Shown here: positions 23,336-37,188 of the stretch, one piece after another | How positions within the stretch are numbered: the stretch's first letter is position 1 | How the letters are laid out: each line of letters starts with the position of its first letter | NCBI GenBank assembly: GCA_965153355.1 | Contig: OZ231128.1 | Location: 17,298,001-17,362,000 of the forward strand | Direction of reading: 5' to 3' | DNA from: Flaccisagitta enflata | Lineage: Eukaryota; Chaetognatha; Sagittoidea; Aphragmophora | DNA length: 64,000 nt | Notes under the pieces: model-generated | The model's database searches: none | Told to the model about the DNA's origin: nothing | Seen by the model: the letters and a program-made list of their open reading frames with translations, nothing else | Translations under genes and position numbers: made by a program

Positions 23336-24220
23336 CGCGCCATTCGTCGATTCAGAGATTTGTTATGATACGCGCATGAATTGATTTGGAACCATGAATA
23401 ATTTGAGGGGATGGCGTAAATGGAAGCGGGGGGGGGGGGGTAAAGTCAATTGTGGAATGGGGGAGGATGGCTGGAAATGGTAGAAGGAGGTTACAACAGA
23501 GAAGGTCAGTACAAAGCACAGCTTAGATTTCCAGCGAAGAATAGTAAAATTGAAAAAAAATTGAAATGTTGATCATTGCACAAAACCGTTCATCATCATG
23601 TGGACTATCTATTGTAAAATACAAATCCATACCTGGAGTTTCTTCAGTAAGCTCATTTTTCATGCAAATGAGGCCTAAAGAGACACTTTTTTACAATTTT
23701 TTCACCGATGAATTTAGCTAGATACAATAAAGAAATCAATATGACAGTCAAATTTTCTGGATAAGAAGAAATTGGGAAGATTGAAATGATGTGAATTCAG
23801 ATTCAGATTCTAAAGAATGATTTTGGCCCTAGAGGTACTGATGAGGATGTGCATGATTGAGTAAAAGGGTTGAATATCAAAATGGTTCTACCATCTTGCA
23901 AATGAATATAGCGACACTTTAAAAAGGAATTTAAAACATTACTCTTCCTTACAATAATTTCCTCAATCGAGCTAATCAGCCTAATGACTCCAAAAGATTC
24001 ACCATCTCTTGGTAGCGGGACCAATCTGGTAATTAAAGCTCAGTCAATTTAGGAGCTACGCTCTTTCTTAGTTATTGATTCTTTTCTGATGTGGCTATAT
24101 CTATTAGCAAGATTGTACCAAGATTTATCTGTCGTCCGCGATTTTTTTAGATTTTTCAATATTGGTGTGTAAATAGTGATTTAATACATGTTCCATTTTT
24201 TTGTCAAATTTTTGGTGCGG
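23336..24220. other. No gene seen
   Basis: Unique sequence with a G12 run near 23430. A 73-codon reverse frame at 23803-24024 has no recognisable domain. Confidence 0.5.
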
Positions 24221-24530
24221 TCCAATTTAAAATTTTTCATGGACAATATCAATTTGTGGGCAGTAGAGGCTTGAACCTTTTTACAAACTTCTTGAACTAC
24301 AAGACCACAAATTTCAAAACTTGTCAGACCAATCCTGTGGCTGGGAAAAGTTATTGAATGATCTCAGTGTCTGATGCCCACCCCTGTCCATCATTCAATA
24401 ACTTTTCCCAGCCACAGGATTGGCCTGACAAGTTTTAAAATTTGTAGTCTTGTAGCTCAAGAAGTTTGTAAAAAGGTTCAAGCCTCTACTGCCCACAATT
24501 TGATATTGTCCATGGAAAATTTGACAAAAC
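24221..24530. repeat. Large inverted repeat (~135-bp arms)
   Basis: ATTCAATAACTTTTCCCAGC, GACAAGTTTTAAAATTTGTA and AGGTTCAAGCCTCTACTGCC in the right arm (24389-24530) are the reverse complement of the left arm (24221-24357). A ~30-base spacer lies between. The arms are nearly identical, so the duplication is young or maintained. Confidence 0.88.
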
Positions 24531-24899
24531 CAGGGGGTGAAGTAATATATTTTAGAAATTAACTGTTCAATGACATTGGACGTTTCGCAACAGAATACAC
24601 GAGAAGACATAGGATGATAGTCCTGAAGAGAGTCTGTCTTTCTGTCTATCTGTCTGTGCCCGCCGAATATTTTCACGTGGTTGTTTGTGTGTATCGGAGA
24701 GGCTCTGTACACGTTGGTGTGTATTTCTGCTTGTGTAGGCATGTGATGGCATGTGCAAAAACGGCGATAAGATTCGTATCTAAGCCAAATCTTTGTGCTT
24801 TACAACACGCCGGGAGTCGTGGCCGGTGGTGAACAGGTGCCAAATAGCAATAAATTTCTTTGCGTCTGCCGGTTTCAATTTTTCCGTAAGCCGCTTACT

Positions 24900-24903
<4 letters not shown>

Positions 24904-24976
<73 letters not shown>
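24904..24976. repeat. (GA)n microsatellite
   Basis: About 36 units. Confidence 0.97.
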
Positions 24977-24981
<5 letters not shown>

Positions 24982-25094
24982 CATGTAACTAATGAATCAA
25001 AGTTAGATGTTGCTACTTGTGTTCATCAATTTCAGAATACCGACTATCCGATATCATTCTTAGATGGAAACTGCCGGCGTTCAGCTGAACATTT

Positions 25095-25210
25095 TTGGGC
25101 AGCGGCCCAAAAGGGCCGATGCCCTGTAGGACACACAGAGCAGATTCTGTACGTACATTCTTCGTTCCATCTGCCAGCCTGTCCGTACGTCCGTCCCTAC
25201 ATCTGGCCCC
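25095..25210 (+). mobile_element. Type A element, left-end fragment
   Basis: TTTTTGGGCAGCGGCCCAAA, GATGCCCTGTAGGACACACA, then CGTACGTCCGTCC. Confidence 0.6.
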
Positions 25211-25504
25211 TCCCCCCCTCCCACTTCCTTGGGCCAGAAACCTCAATCTTTATTGAATAACAAAATCCGGAAAATCCCAAATTCTTTTTTGGGTGTATAT
25301 AGTTGAGCGGCTTTTGAATTTATTCCCCCCCCCCCTGCCCTTGATTTTCTTCCCCGCGACGCGTCGCGTCGCGCAATAAAATCTTTGATTTTCTTCCCCT
25401 CAAAGCTATAAAACAGTATATCTTAGGTTAAAAAACCGCAACCGACAAACGCAACATATGAGTAAAGCAACAGTGGATGAAAACTCGATTAGACAAAAAT
25501 AAGA

Positions 25505-25690
25505 CCGATGAGGGCCAATGAGGGGTCTGATGTTTGGTCTCAGAAGTTTGATTTGAAGCGTGAGATGGAAGATTGGAGGCCCAAGAGAGCTGATCAGAGG
25601 CCAGAGAGTGAACAGATTGAGGCGTATAGTTGTGAAGACAGAACTCCCTCTGTCATATTGGCTATCGTCTCCTTTGGAGCCGCTTGGTCT
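25505..25690. mobile_element. Type A element, arm and right-end fragment
   Basis: Degenerate GGCCAGAGAGTGAACAGATT units, then ACTCCCTCTGTCATATTGGC and CTCCTTTGGAGCCGC, a decayed form of the type A right end. Confidence 0.5.
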
Positions 25691-26239
25691 TAGCAGAAAT
25701 TCAACATTTCCTTTTCAAGATTGCATGGTGGGAAAATCCGTTGTTTATTGAGCACTCAGCTTGGTTGCGGAGTGGGTTACTGGGTTTGTTGCAGATTTTC
25801 AAGTTTCCAAGAATGCATCGCGCGAAAGGGAAAAATCATTGTGCATTGAGCCGTAATGCAGGTTTCTAGCTGGTTTCGCGGATTTCCACGATTTTGACTC
25901 ATTTATTTAAAGTAACATTTCGCATTTAAGGATCTAAAGGAACTGAAAAATTTCACAGGTTTCCTCTGTGATAGAAGTTATTGTATTATGATAGTAGATT
26001 TGAGAATATTGCCGGAACTTTTAGGAAAAGATCATTTCCTAATTTCTTGCTTTTGTTACTACCTATGCTGCCTTTAAAATATCTTCAATACAAATCATTT
26101 CTTTGCTTTTATTTCAGATGAGAGTGGTAATCAGTTAACAAACCACTTGAGTCTTGCGCTGTTTGATTTTCTTTGAAATTCAATTTTCAGAAATGTTGAT
26201 AATTCGCCAACGTATTCCAGTCGTCGGCGTCTTTGTCGC
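25691..26239. other. No gene seen
   Basis: Unique AT-rich sequence with no long frame and no repeat family recognised. Confidence 0.5.
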
Positions 26240-26828
26240 AGTATTATCCTGAAAGGGCTGATTTAAGGCTTGAGAGGGCTGAATTAAAGTCTGAGGGGGC
26301 TGATTTGAGACCTGAGAGGGCTGGTTTGAGGCCCGAGGGAGCGGGGCGAAAAATGGAATAGTCGCAAAAGCGTTAGATGTTCAGCGGTACCTGATACCCC
26401 TAGGTCAGTGTATGTACGTATGTGTGGATGAGATGGTGAGAGGGGGAGCGGCCCCAAATGGATCGACGACCTATGCTTGAGTGCATGGGAAATTATGCAG
26501 CTGGGAATACATGGGATTTGGGCCCTGGGGTTGGGATTTGGCCTTGGGGCTGGGATTTGGGCCCCAAGGCCGGAATTTCGGAATTTACATTGGAGTTCAG
26601 CTTAAAAAAAGGGATTTGGGCCTCAAGGTAGGGATCTGGGCCTTAAAGGTGGAATTTTGCCTGCCAGCTGAAGGCACGGATTTGGGCCTGGCGGCTGAGG
26701 TTTGTAGGTGGGGGTATGGAGAATGAGGAAGAGGAGGAGAAATTTCTGCATAAGTGGAGACGCTGCCCAAAACAGAAAATTGCTGTGTGGAATCATAGGT
26801 CATCGACCCTTCCGAAGCCACTGCCCCC
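26240..26828 (-). mobile_element. Type A arm units adjoining a reverse type B element
   Basis: 26248-26340 holds GGGCTGATTT-AGG-CTGAGA units (type A arm). From 26353, AGTCGCAAAAGCGTTAGATG starts a reverse type B: GGAGCGGCCCCAAATGG, ACGACCTATGCTTGAGTGCA, units like GGGATTTGGGCCTCAAGGTA, then ATAGGTCATCGACCCTTCCG and GCCACTGCCCCC. Confidence 0.7.
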
Positions 26829-26879
26829 CCCCCAAAAAAAAAACGAAGAAATGGGGGATGAGGACGATGATAATGTAGA

Positions 26880-27275
26880 CAATGATGGTGATAATGAAGA
26901 AGGAGGATGATGATAAAGAGGAGGATGATGAAGAGGAGGATGATGAAGAGGAGAATGATGTTGATGATGAAGAGGAGAAGAAGGAGGATGATGATGAAGA
27001 GGAGAAGAGGGAGGATGACGATGATGATGAGGATGATGATGAAGAGGAGGAAGATAAGGAAGAGGATAATGAAGAAGAGGATGATGAAGAGGATGATGAT
27101 GAAGAGAATGATGATGTTGATGATGAAGAGGAGAAGAAGGAGGATGATGATGAAGAGGAGAAGAAGGAGGATGATGATGATGAGGATGAGGATGATGAAG
27201 AGGAGGAAGATAAGGAAGAGGATAATGAAGAAGAGGATGATGAAGAGGATGATGATGAAGAGAAAGATGATGGAA
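26880..27275. repeat. Purine-rich GAT/GAA/GAG low-complexity repeat
   Basis: Imperfect long period: GATGTTGATGATGAAGAGGA occurs near 26957 and 27115. Frames through it read as Asp/Glu, Met/Arg/Lys or Ser runs and are not believable as genes. Confidence 0.9.
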
Positions 27276-27327
27276 AGCGGGACCACCATTGGGGATTAAC
27301 CGGTGAAAGGAACCTCCTGAAGATGAT

Positions 27328-27600
27328 TAATCCGTAATCACACCAAGAAAACACCTTCAACCAAGGCCAACGCCTTGGAAAAAAATATGTTGGAAGACTG
27401 TCAATCTGTCTGTGAGTCGGACTGTCTGTCTGTCTGCCACTTTATTGTTCTGTCTGCCTCTTTCGCTGTCTTTCCCACTTACTGTGATTGTTCGGTAATT
27501 ACACCAAAAAAAAGCCCCCAGGCTTTATCCAAGGCCGACGCCTTGAAACATTCATCGCTAGACTGCCAGTAAGTCAGTCTGTCTGTCTGCCTGTTTATCT
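27328..27600. repeat. Two ~95-bp direct repeats containing CCAAGGC-ACGCCTTG
   Basis: AATCACACCAAGAAAAC... with CAAGGCCAACGCCTTGG at 27364, and AATTACACCAAAAAAAA with CCAAGGCCGACGCCTTG at 27527. Both are followed by AGACTG and GTCTGTCTG runs. Confidence 0.6.
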
Positions 27601-27668
27601 GTTATCAATAATCACGCTATGAAAACACCAATGACAAAACGATTTCCAAAAAAAAAAGGTATACCGTA

Positions 27669-28310
27669 ACGGGTGGTCAAAAAAAAAGTGACTAAGCTAG
27701 AATTTTTTCCAATAAGTTTGAAATTTTTTTTATGAGTTGATATTTTAAAAATGAAGTAAACTGTATAGAAAAACTGATTTTTTTTAATTTTGTAAAACAC
27801 ATAATTATATAAATACAAAAAAGTAAAATGTTTGCATAAATCGGTTATAATATAGATTATTAGTTGTTTTTAAGAAACAATTATGTTTATTAAATCCTGT
27901 TTGAAATAAATACTATTATTCATAAGCCTTCAAGCTTTGGTTTAAAAGATTTGACTAGAAAATAAAACAATGTTTTTAGAAGTATTTTTTGTTTTGTTAT
28001 ATGTTTGTATTCTTAAAAAAATTTTTAGGTTTTTTATCAGTTTTTAAGTTGTTCTTAACTATAGATAGTGAATCTATAGAAAAATTTAAATTTTTTTACA
28101 AAAAATCTTTGGTAAAAATCAAGGCGGTCCAAAATCAAAATCAGTTTATTGTAAATAACTTGAAATGTATAGAAGATATACAAAAATCATAATAATGAAA
28201 AAAATTGTCCTGCACCATATCTTATTAGCAAAAAAAGAAATTTTACTCTAAACATTATTTTACAAAAGAAATGAGAAAATGAAAAAGTCACTTTTTTTTT
28301 GACCACCCGT
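27669..28310. mobile_element. 642-bp mariner-like MITE
   Basis: Left end ACGGGTGGTCAAAAAAAAAG and right end its exact inverse, giving a 25-bp perfect inverted repeat. TA lies immediately outside on both sides (27667-27668, 28311-28312). The inside is very AT-rich with no transposase frame. Target choice and end structure fit Tc1/mariner. Confidence 0.88.
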
Positions 28311-28439
28311 TACAATGTCTGTCTGGCTGACTGACTGACTGGCTGACCGATGCATATTTGGCTGTACGAAAATTTTTAACGGCACGACGTTTTTACCTGT
28401 CTATTCCCCTATATTTCTATGTGTCTGTCTATCTTACCG

Positions 28440-28632
<193 letters not shown>

Positions 28633-28789
28633 TGGAGAGAAACCTTCTTTTCTGAATCTTCTCTCACAGTCACACGTTGTGTTAATCCGTAAGCAGACAC
28701 ACCCTGTTCATTCAGTACTCCTAAGAAACTCAATGTTTGTCTGGCAGATCACCAAATATTGGGTCGCAGAAGACTAGCAGCATCAAAAA

Positions 28790-29226
<437 letters not shown>

Positions 29227-29560
29227 CTTCGATTATCACAGTCCAAGAACTGCGTCATCTTCCGAGTAACCACATCATCATCGTCATCATCGTCACCATC
29301 TCCGTCAATGTTTCCATCATTATCTTTTGCGTATATATATATTGACCAGGTGGCAAGCATCGTCGTGACATTAATGGAACAAGTAAATCGGCTTTTCCCT
29401 TCATTTTGGCCTCATTCGGGTCAATGGACTTTGGAGTGGAGGTTGGAAATCGAGGATCGGTCATTGTTGAGTAAGTTTCCAGTTCCTTATCATTTCTTCC
29501 TCATCGTTCTTTGTTGCGTGTGGTCGATTTTGTGTTCTATTGTTCATCATTTTCTTCGGA

Positions 29561-29704
29561 ATTGGTCAAGGGCAAACAGTATCAATTGGTCGAGGGCAAA
29601 CAGCATCAATTGGTCGCGGGCAAACAGCATCAATTGGTCAAGGGCAAACAGCATCAATTGGTCGAGGGCAAACAGCATCAATTGGTCAAGGGCAAACACG
29701 TGCA
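29561..29704 (+). repeat. 24-bp minisatellite, six units
   Basis: Units of AATTGGTCRAGGGCAAACAG plus CATC. 24 is a multiple of three and all three forward frames are open through the array, so the ~158-codon frame here is not by itself evidence of a gene. Confidence 0.93.
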
Positions 29705-30602
<898 letters not shown>

Positions 30603-30765
30603 CTGGTTACGCCACAAGCGCAAGCGGGGCCACTTGCTGCTCCCATTTTCCGTCGTCGGCTTTTGTTGATCGAAGATCAATCGAAGAATTTACGTCCAAA
30701 CTTTGTTATCTTTACTCATCGCCAAAAATTGGACATCGGACGAAGAACTGACATACAACAGAGAC

Positions 30766-30768
<3 letters not shown>

Positions 30769-30836
<68 letters not shown>

Positions 30837-30876
30837 GAGAGAGACAGAGAGAGAGAGAGACAGAGAGAGAGACAGA
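30769..30876. repeat. (GA)n then GACAGA repeats
   Basis: About 30 GA units followed by GACAGAGAGA variants. Confidence 0.97.
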
Positions 30877-31271
30877 GTATCTATGCAGATGATTTCTGCT
30901 AATTGTGGGCCCGCGGTACTCATTTGACGCATTTGCCCTGATCACAACTAGTGATAATTGTCCAACAAAAGCAAAAAATATTATCAAGTGAAAACTTTGA
31001 TGGTTTGATTGCCAAAAAGAATTAAAGTAGTAATGGAAAAGCAAAAGAGATGACGGTCGACAGTCACTTTCATCTAATAGCTGGTGTGATTGCGTGATAG
31101 GCAATAAATGATCAAAGCTAAAATGTCCAATGAGAGCAAGTGACACTAAATGACAAAAGAAAGAAGAAAAGAGATTGACAGCCAAAGTGGATTAGCCATT
31201 TAATTTCCACCCAGCTTCTAGTCCTTCTTAGTGTTGATCTCAGTCTTTAATGGGCTCAATGCGGGAATTAA
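30877..31271. other. No gene seen
   Basis: AT-rich unique sequence. Confidence 0.5.

Positions 31272-31334
<63 letters not shown>
31272..31334. repeat. (GA)n microsatellite
   Basis: About 30 units with one AAAG interruption at the start. Confidence 0.95.
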
Positions 31335-31337
<3 letters not shown>

Positions 31338-31571
31338 ATTCATTTATCAACCGAGGTGCAAATGAAATTATCTTTGGTCGTAGTGAAAAGGAAGAATAGA
31401 ATCTGTCAACTCGAAAGAAAATGAAATATCTACAAAGAAACTCGTTACAAATGTTTTTAAAACTTGGGTAATGATAACAATGATTAAGTACAATTAATCA
31501 ACATTCTCTAGAAATGTTTTTTGTTTGTCAAAAGGAAAATCATTGAACTTTAAAGTTGTCGGTTGACGACG

Positions 31572-31748
31572 TTTTTAGTTGCGGACATGAAACTCTATAA
31601 GACGCTTTGTCCGCCCGTCCGTTGGTCCGTCAGTCTGTCGGTCCGTGTGGGGTCATCGATTTGAAATGAGAGAAAACGAGCGTTAGCTGCTCTTGTCCAC
31701 ACTTCCGCAACGATATTCTGACCCCGCGTCACTTGTTATTCCTGTCAT
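31572..31748 (+). mobile_element. Hairpin-ended short element, truncated
   Basis: TTTTTAGTTGCGGACATGAA, ACTCTATAAGACGCTTTGTC, core CCGTCCGTTGGTCCGTCAG, then ACCCCGCGTCACTTGTTATT as in the copy at 47996. The GGCC end is missing. Confidence 0.7.
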
Positions 31749-31810
31749 TTCCTTGTTAAAATGTGTTTTCATGTGTTCTCGTGTATTCTAGTGTGCGACG
31801 AATTTTAAGA

Positions 31811-31982
31811 AAACAAGGCCGGTTGCACGGTGCCCTAGTCGTGAGCGGTTGAGCAGGAGCAGCGATACGCAAACCGCTCGTAATTCAAATATGTTACAGG
31901 CCGACTGACGGATGGACTGACCAACGCATGGAGCAACCGACGGACTCAGCAAGGTGCAGAGTCGCGTGTCCGCCACTAAAAA
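31811..31982 (-). mobile_element. Hairpin-ended short element, reverse
   Basis: AACAAGGCCGGTTGCACGG, AGTCGTGAGCGG, GAGCAGGAGCAG, core GACTGACGGATGGACTGACC, end AGTCGCGTGTCCGCCACTAA. It faces the copy at 31572 across about 60 bases. Confidence 0.75.
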
Positions 31983-31989
31983 GAAACTG

Positions 31990-32052
31990 ACATGTAGACA
32001 TGTAGACATGTAGACATGTAGACATGGACACATGTAGACATGTAGACATGTA
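31990..32052. repeat. 8-9-bp tandem repeat (ACATGTAG)
   Basis: Seven units with one variant (ACATGGAC). ACATGT is palindromic. Confidence 0.9.
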
Positions 32053-32818
32053 GTACAAGACAGCCGAGGAATCAGACTCACCGGCAGACAATTAATCAGT
32101 AAACATAAAGCCAAAAAAAAGAAAAAAAAAGAAGATATTTGAGTCAGGAAATCGGTTCAATAATGTGCTTTTTTTTACCTTTAACGATACAAATTGGAGA
32201 TACAGTGATAACTCTCTTGTTGCGAATACTGATTTTATGGTGCTGTGGAGTTTTGCCACCCCATACTGATAATAATGTGCTGACAAATAAATCGTCCTCT
32301 GAAAAGCAGCGTCAGTTTTGGAAGAATGCTGCTCATAAATGAGTTGGTCTACTTAGTTACTCCAGATTGGTCGCAGTTTGAAAAAACTCTTTGAAATGGG
32401 ACCAATCTGGTAATTGTGGCCTTATTTATTTAGGGGCCAAACTCAGCCAAGTAAGTTCTTCTTTTCAGATGCCGATTCATTCATTAGCAAAGCAAAATGT
32501 AACTCTGGATATTAAGAGCACTTCTAGTATCAGAGACTCCCTTGTCCCTTGTCCCTTGAGTCGAAAGAGACAAAGTTTATACAAGGTTGACGATGGACAT
32601 GAGTTCCGTTGATTGACTGAATGATTGACTGGATGAATTTGTTCACTTGAGTTGGACAAAGCGGCGGATTTTCTATTATGGAGAAAAGCAGATTTACCAT
32701 TGCGGAGAAAGGCAACGCCAATGGCGATGACATTGTGGAGTCTCTTACTCCCGTCGCAATTTATTGAAAAAAAAAAGGGAGCAGATGGTTCGTGCGCCAT
32801 CTTGAAGGCATGTCAATG
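32053..32818. other. No gene seen; small inverted repeat at 32362-32409
   Basis: CCAGATTGGTC and GACCAATCTGG form a hairpin. GGGACCAATCTGGTAATT also occurs at 24013. The rest is unique. Confidence 0.5.
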
Positions 32819-33060
32819 AGTAAGGGTGTGTTTCTAGTGACCGCCAAAACGCGTTTCCTCCCGTGAAACGTGTTTACAGCATGAACACATACTCAAGAAT
32901 TTCTTCTGTCCCATGAGGGAGTGAGCGAAGTGAGTGAGCAAGCCCGTGAACGTAGCAAGCAAGCACAGTGGAGCGAGTGAGTGGTGCAAGCGAACAAACA
33001 TAGTGAGTAACCGAGTGGCCCGTTCAAAACGCGATTGTCTTTTGACTAGAAACGCCCCCT
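32819..33060 (-). mobile_element. ~240-bp TIR element rich in GAGTGAGC-type words
   Basis: The ends AAGGGTGTGTTTCTAGTGAC and the inverse of AGGGGGCGTTTCTAGTCAAA are imperfect inverted repeats. Inside are AAAACGCG near both ends and AGTGAGCGAAGTGAGTGAGC. It matches the copy at 52060-52322 in opposite orientation. Confidence 0.75.
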
Positions 33061-33174
33061 GACACGTTAATGAACAGACAAACCGATGTGATGGATGAAC
33101 CTAAAGTCACAAGTACGCATGTGGAAACTTAGCGTGAATGGATTATTTTTATCATGGTTCCTTGTACTATATCT

Positions 33175-34089
<915 letters not shown>

Positions 34090-34104
34090 TGGTTTTAGCG
34101 TTAA

Positions 34105-34195
34105 TGACTGAATGAATGCATCTGTAATAAGCTAAATGAATGCATCTGTAATAAGCTAAATGATTGCATTTGTAGTAAGCTAAATGAATGAATAT
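34105..34195. repeat. 24-bp tandem repeat, three to four units
   Basis: AATGAATGCATCTGTAATAA plus GCTA, three times, the last decayed. Confidence 0.85.
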
Positions 34196-34557
34196 GTAAA
34201 TACCTATTGATAATTATTACACTTCCGTCGTTCTTTACGAAAAAAAAAAGAGGGAAAAGAGAGGAAAAATGAATAAAGATAATAAAGATTGTACTTAGTT
34301 CCGGTGGATCTTTTTTCTCACGATACACCCGAATGGCAGATAGAGAAAGAGAGACAAGATTTCAACATTCTTACGTAAGTGTATCAAAAAATGTTGGTCT
34401 CTCCTCACGAAAGGGCGTTAGTAGGACAAGTCACAGTATCTAAAGAATTACCCTCCGATCTACTTATTTTCTTTTTTTTCTTTCTTTCTACACCGGATTT
34501 TTTTTTCGTGGAATTACTCTCTCCCTCGCCGGAGGGTGGTGTTGTTGCTTAAGTGAC

Positions 34558-34560
<3 letters not shown>

Positions 34561-34603
<43 letters not shown>
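34561..34603. repeat. (GA)n then GACAAAGACAG
   Basis: About 21 units, followed by GACA-rich sequence to about 34665. Confidence 0.95.
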
Positions 34604-34607
<4 letters not shown>

Positions 34608-34665
34608 CAAGAAAGACAAAGACAGAGACAGGCAGAAAGAGTGAGTCAGACAGAGAGGCGGATGA

Positions 34666-35517
34666 GCTGAAAGATTGACAGCGTCAGAAAGTTAGTAAGA
34701 ATGAAAACTAAAACATTTGAAGTGTGTCATAGTTAAACAATAGACAACAAGAATCGTGGTATGGTCAGGGAGGAATGCGTCGTAGAAATTGTCGTCAGTC
34801 TAAAATTTGAATTACAATCTTGGGAAAAAATCTTCCGCCTTGTTTACATATATATCTCAAGTTAGAATCAACCAATCATCAAAAAAATTGGTGAGATAAT
34901 TAAATCCCTTCAAATATGCAAGAGATCTACGCAAACCGCATCCCTCTTGCTCTATGCGTTAAAAAGTTATTCAACTTTGATTGAAATACTTTAATTTTGC
35001 TCCTGCCATTTCTACACAAACTTTAAATGAGATCATTTTAGTCACCAATTTTGCTATGATTTGATGAGTTTCTTGATAGCTATGAGTGTAAACATAACTG
35101 AAGAAGAGATCAAAAAAAATTCTGAGAAAGAGCTGGAGACCCATCATTTCAGAATACATCGAGAAGCTCTACAAATAGCTTCTTCAACAAATGGCGGCCC
35201 TGATTCAGCCAAAGGAAGCTTACACTAAATATTCATGGATTTGTAACTGATTTATGTCTGTTTTTATGCCAATGAAAATGTTTTTATCACAGGGCGGAAG
35301 ATGGGCAATGTTTCCACTCAAACTGATGCAATTTCTCAACGACAAAAGATAGAAATGCCAGATTGCCGCCAAGTGAAAGTACTTTCGAGGGGCTTTAAGA
35401 TTTTATTTAGTTTTTCTAAGATCCATAGGCAAAATATGCCATCTAAAAGTGCGTCTTTTTTTAGTTGTGTTGTGGATAAAAAGAAATATCATATTTTTTC
35501 AAATGTTTGCAAATGAC
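34666..35517. other. No gene seen
   Basis: AT-rich unique sequence. A 71-codon frame at 35301-35516 has no recognised domain and ends at the hAT target site. Confidence 0.5.
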
Positions 35518-36310
35518 CAGGCCTTTCTTTAGTGATTTTTTCGACAGAGCATTCCGGGCTCTCTCCTCTTGATTTCAAAGAGCCCGGCAGAGAAACAGAG
35601 AGCCCGGCAAAAAAATCCTGATTTTCCCATAAAATGAACCTGTATACAGTGGCGCTTCACTGGAGCGCATGCCAAGGGATGGCTAAACCATGCCTTTCAA
35701 TAAAGCTTCCTGATTGCAAACCTGGAAACTTTTTTTTTAGATAAAGAGGAAAGCAAGGCAAACGAAATCAGTGATAGCCTTATAGGTGGGCATGCCTTTG
35801 TAGCAGGTGCACTCTAGCGGTGCTCCACCGTACTTTATTCTACTATCTCACCATATTTATCTCTTTCAGCAGCGATTAATTCATTTTCTTTCATTAACAA
35901 CAACGTAATAGGCAAGCAAAGGCAGAAATAAAGCAGCAGTGACATATGAGGGAAAGAGATCACTCAGAATTTGGTGATAGATGTTAAAGGTGCAAAGACT
36001 CGCTTTTAGACTCATCACTGTTGTCATACTCAATTAGTTGACTGCTAATTTCATCATTAAATATTTGACAAAGATTTCATTTTTCTCATCCACTCGTTAG
36101 TAGAAGACTGAGTTGAATTTGAATTGAAATCTTTTATCTTTGAAGAGCTTAAGGCGGCCATCATGAGGTCATCTAAAGCAAATGGGCAGGGACAAAAAAT
36201 ACCCAGCCAGAATTGAGAGAGCAAACCGGGCTCTCTGCCAGCAAATCTTGTGTGCCCGGGAGCAAAATAGAGAGCATCGGGCTCCCGGGCACGCTCTAAA
36301 AAAAGGCCTG
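35518..36310. mobile_element. 793-bp hAT-like non-autonomous element
   Basis: It begins CAGGCCTTTCTTTAG and ends in the inverse of CAGGCCTTTTTTTAG (one mismatch). It is flanked by an exact 8-bp duplication, CAAATGAC, at 35510-35517 and 36311-36318. A CAGG start and 8-bp duplication are typical of the hAT superfamily. Subterminal GAGCCCGGC / CGGGCTCTC words recur in both orientations near each end. No transposase frame is seen. Confidence 0.92.
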
Positions 36311-36542
36311 CAAATGACATTATTTGTTATAAAAAAAAATAGCACTAATAGAACGTCAACTCGCAGTTCGTTACTCGTCGCGCACAAAGAGCCACAGTCA
36401 TAGAGTTAAACTTACTGACTGACTAGGAAGCATCCATTTTGCCTCTATTCTTCTCGTTTATAGTGACACAATTTTCAACAGGAAAAAAAAATGTTGTGGC
36501 AGGTGGCATCGACCGCGGCTTTGCAGTCAAACCCTCCCATTA

Positions 36543-36688
<146 letters not shown>

Positions 36689-36989
36689 TCTCTTAACTTG
36701 GTTTGTTTGTTCATTTGGCACTAATGAACCAACAAAATCCAAGGAAAAGTGGGGATAATCCCTCCTCCATTCTTAAAGGAAAAAAAGAAAAGGTTTTTTT
36801 TTTGTTGAATAAAGAAAGAATGAGAGAAATGCACCACCGGGCCAAGTCCATACATACACATTGTCGTAGAAATAAGCCATCCCCGAATGCCTTCAAAAAG
36901 AGGGGATGAATGAGTGAATGAACGAGATGAACTTTGAACAAAGGAAAGGAAGAATAGAGGATTCGGGCCAACATCGCAGCTGAGGGGAA

Positions 36990-37188
36990 ACAAGGCCAAC
37001 ACCTCGCTTTGTCGGTCCGTCCGTCGTTCCGTCCGTCTGTCCGTCGGTCTGTCCGTCACATTTTAATTTTTTTGGGTTTTTGGGATTTTTGGCTTCACTG
37101 CTCCTGCCCAAATGATCTGGTGACCTCAATTATGGCCCTTGCCCACCCGCACGCGACTGGGGTAGCCTTGTATCCCGCCTTGTTTTTT
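36990..37188 (+). mobile_element. Hairpin-ended short element lacking its hairpin
   Basis: CTCGCTTTGTCGGTCCGTCC, core, ACATTTTAATTTTTTTGGG, CCACCCGCACGCGACTGGGG, TATCCCGCCTTGTTTTTTTT. The hairpin side begins with AAACAAGGCC instead, as if two ends were fused. Confidence 0.75.

Noticed and set aside
26882-27337. Acidic Asp/Glu-rich 151-codon frame
   Set aside because: Low-complexity GAT/GAA/GAG tract that is open in several frames, and no domain on either side.
29350-29472. Possible exon between TTGACCAG and GTAAGT, encoding GGKHRRDINGTSKSAF...
   Set aside because: Good splice words and an open frame, but short, single-copy, no recognised family, and other frames are open too.
29561-29704. 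Octapeptide repeat protein (NWSRANSI)n
   Set aside because: A 24-bp minisatellite open in all three forward frames, so the frame carries no information.
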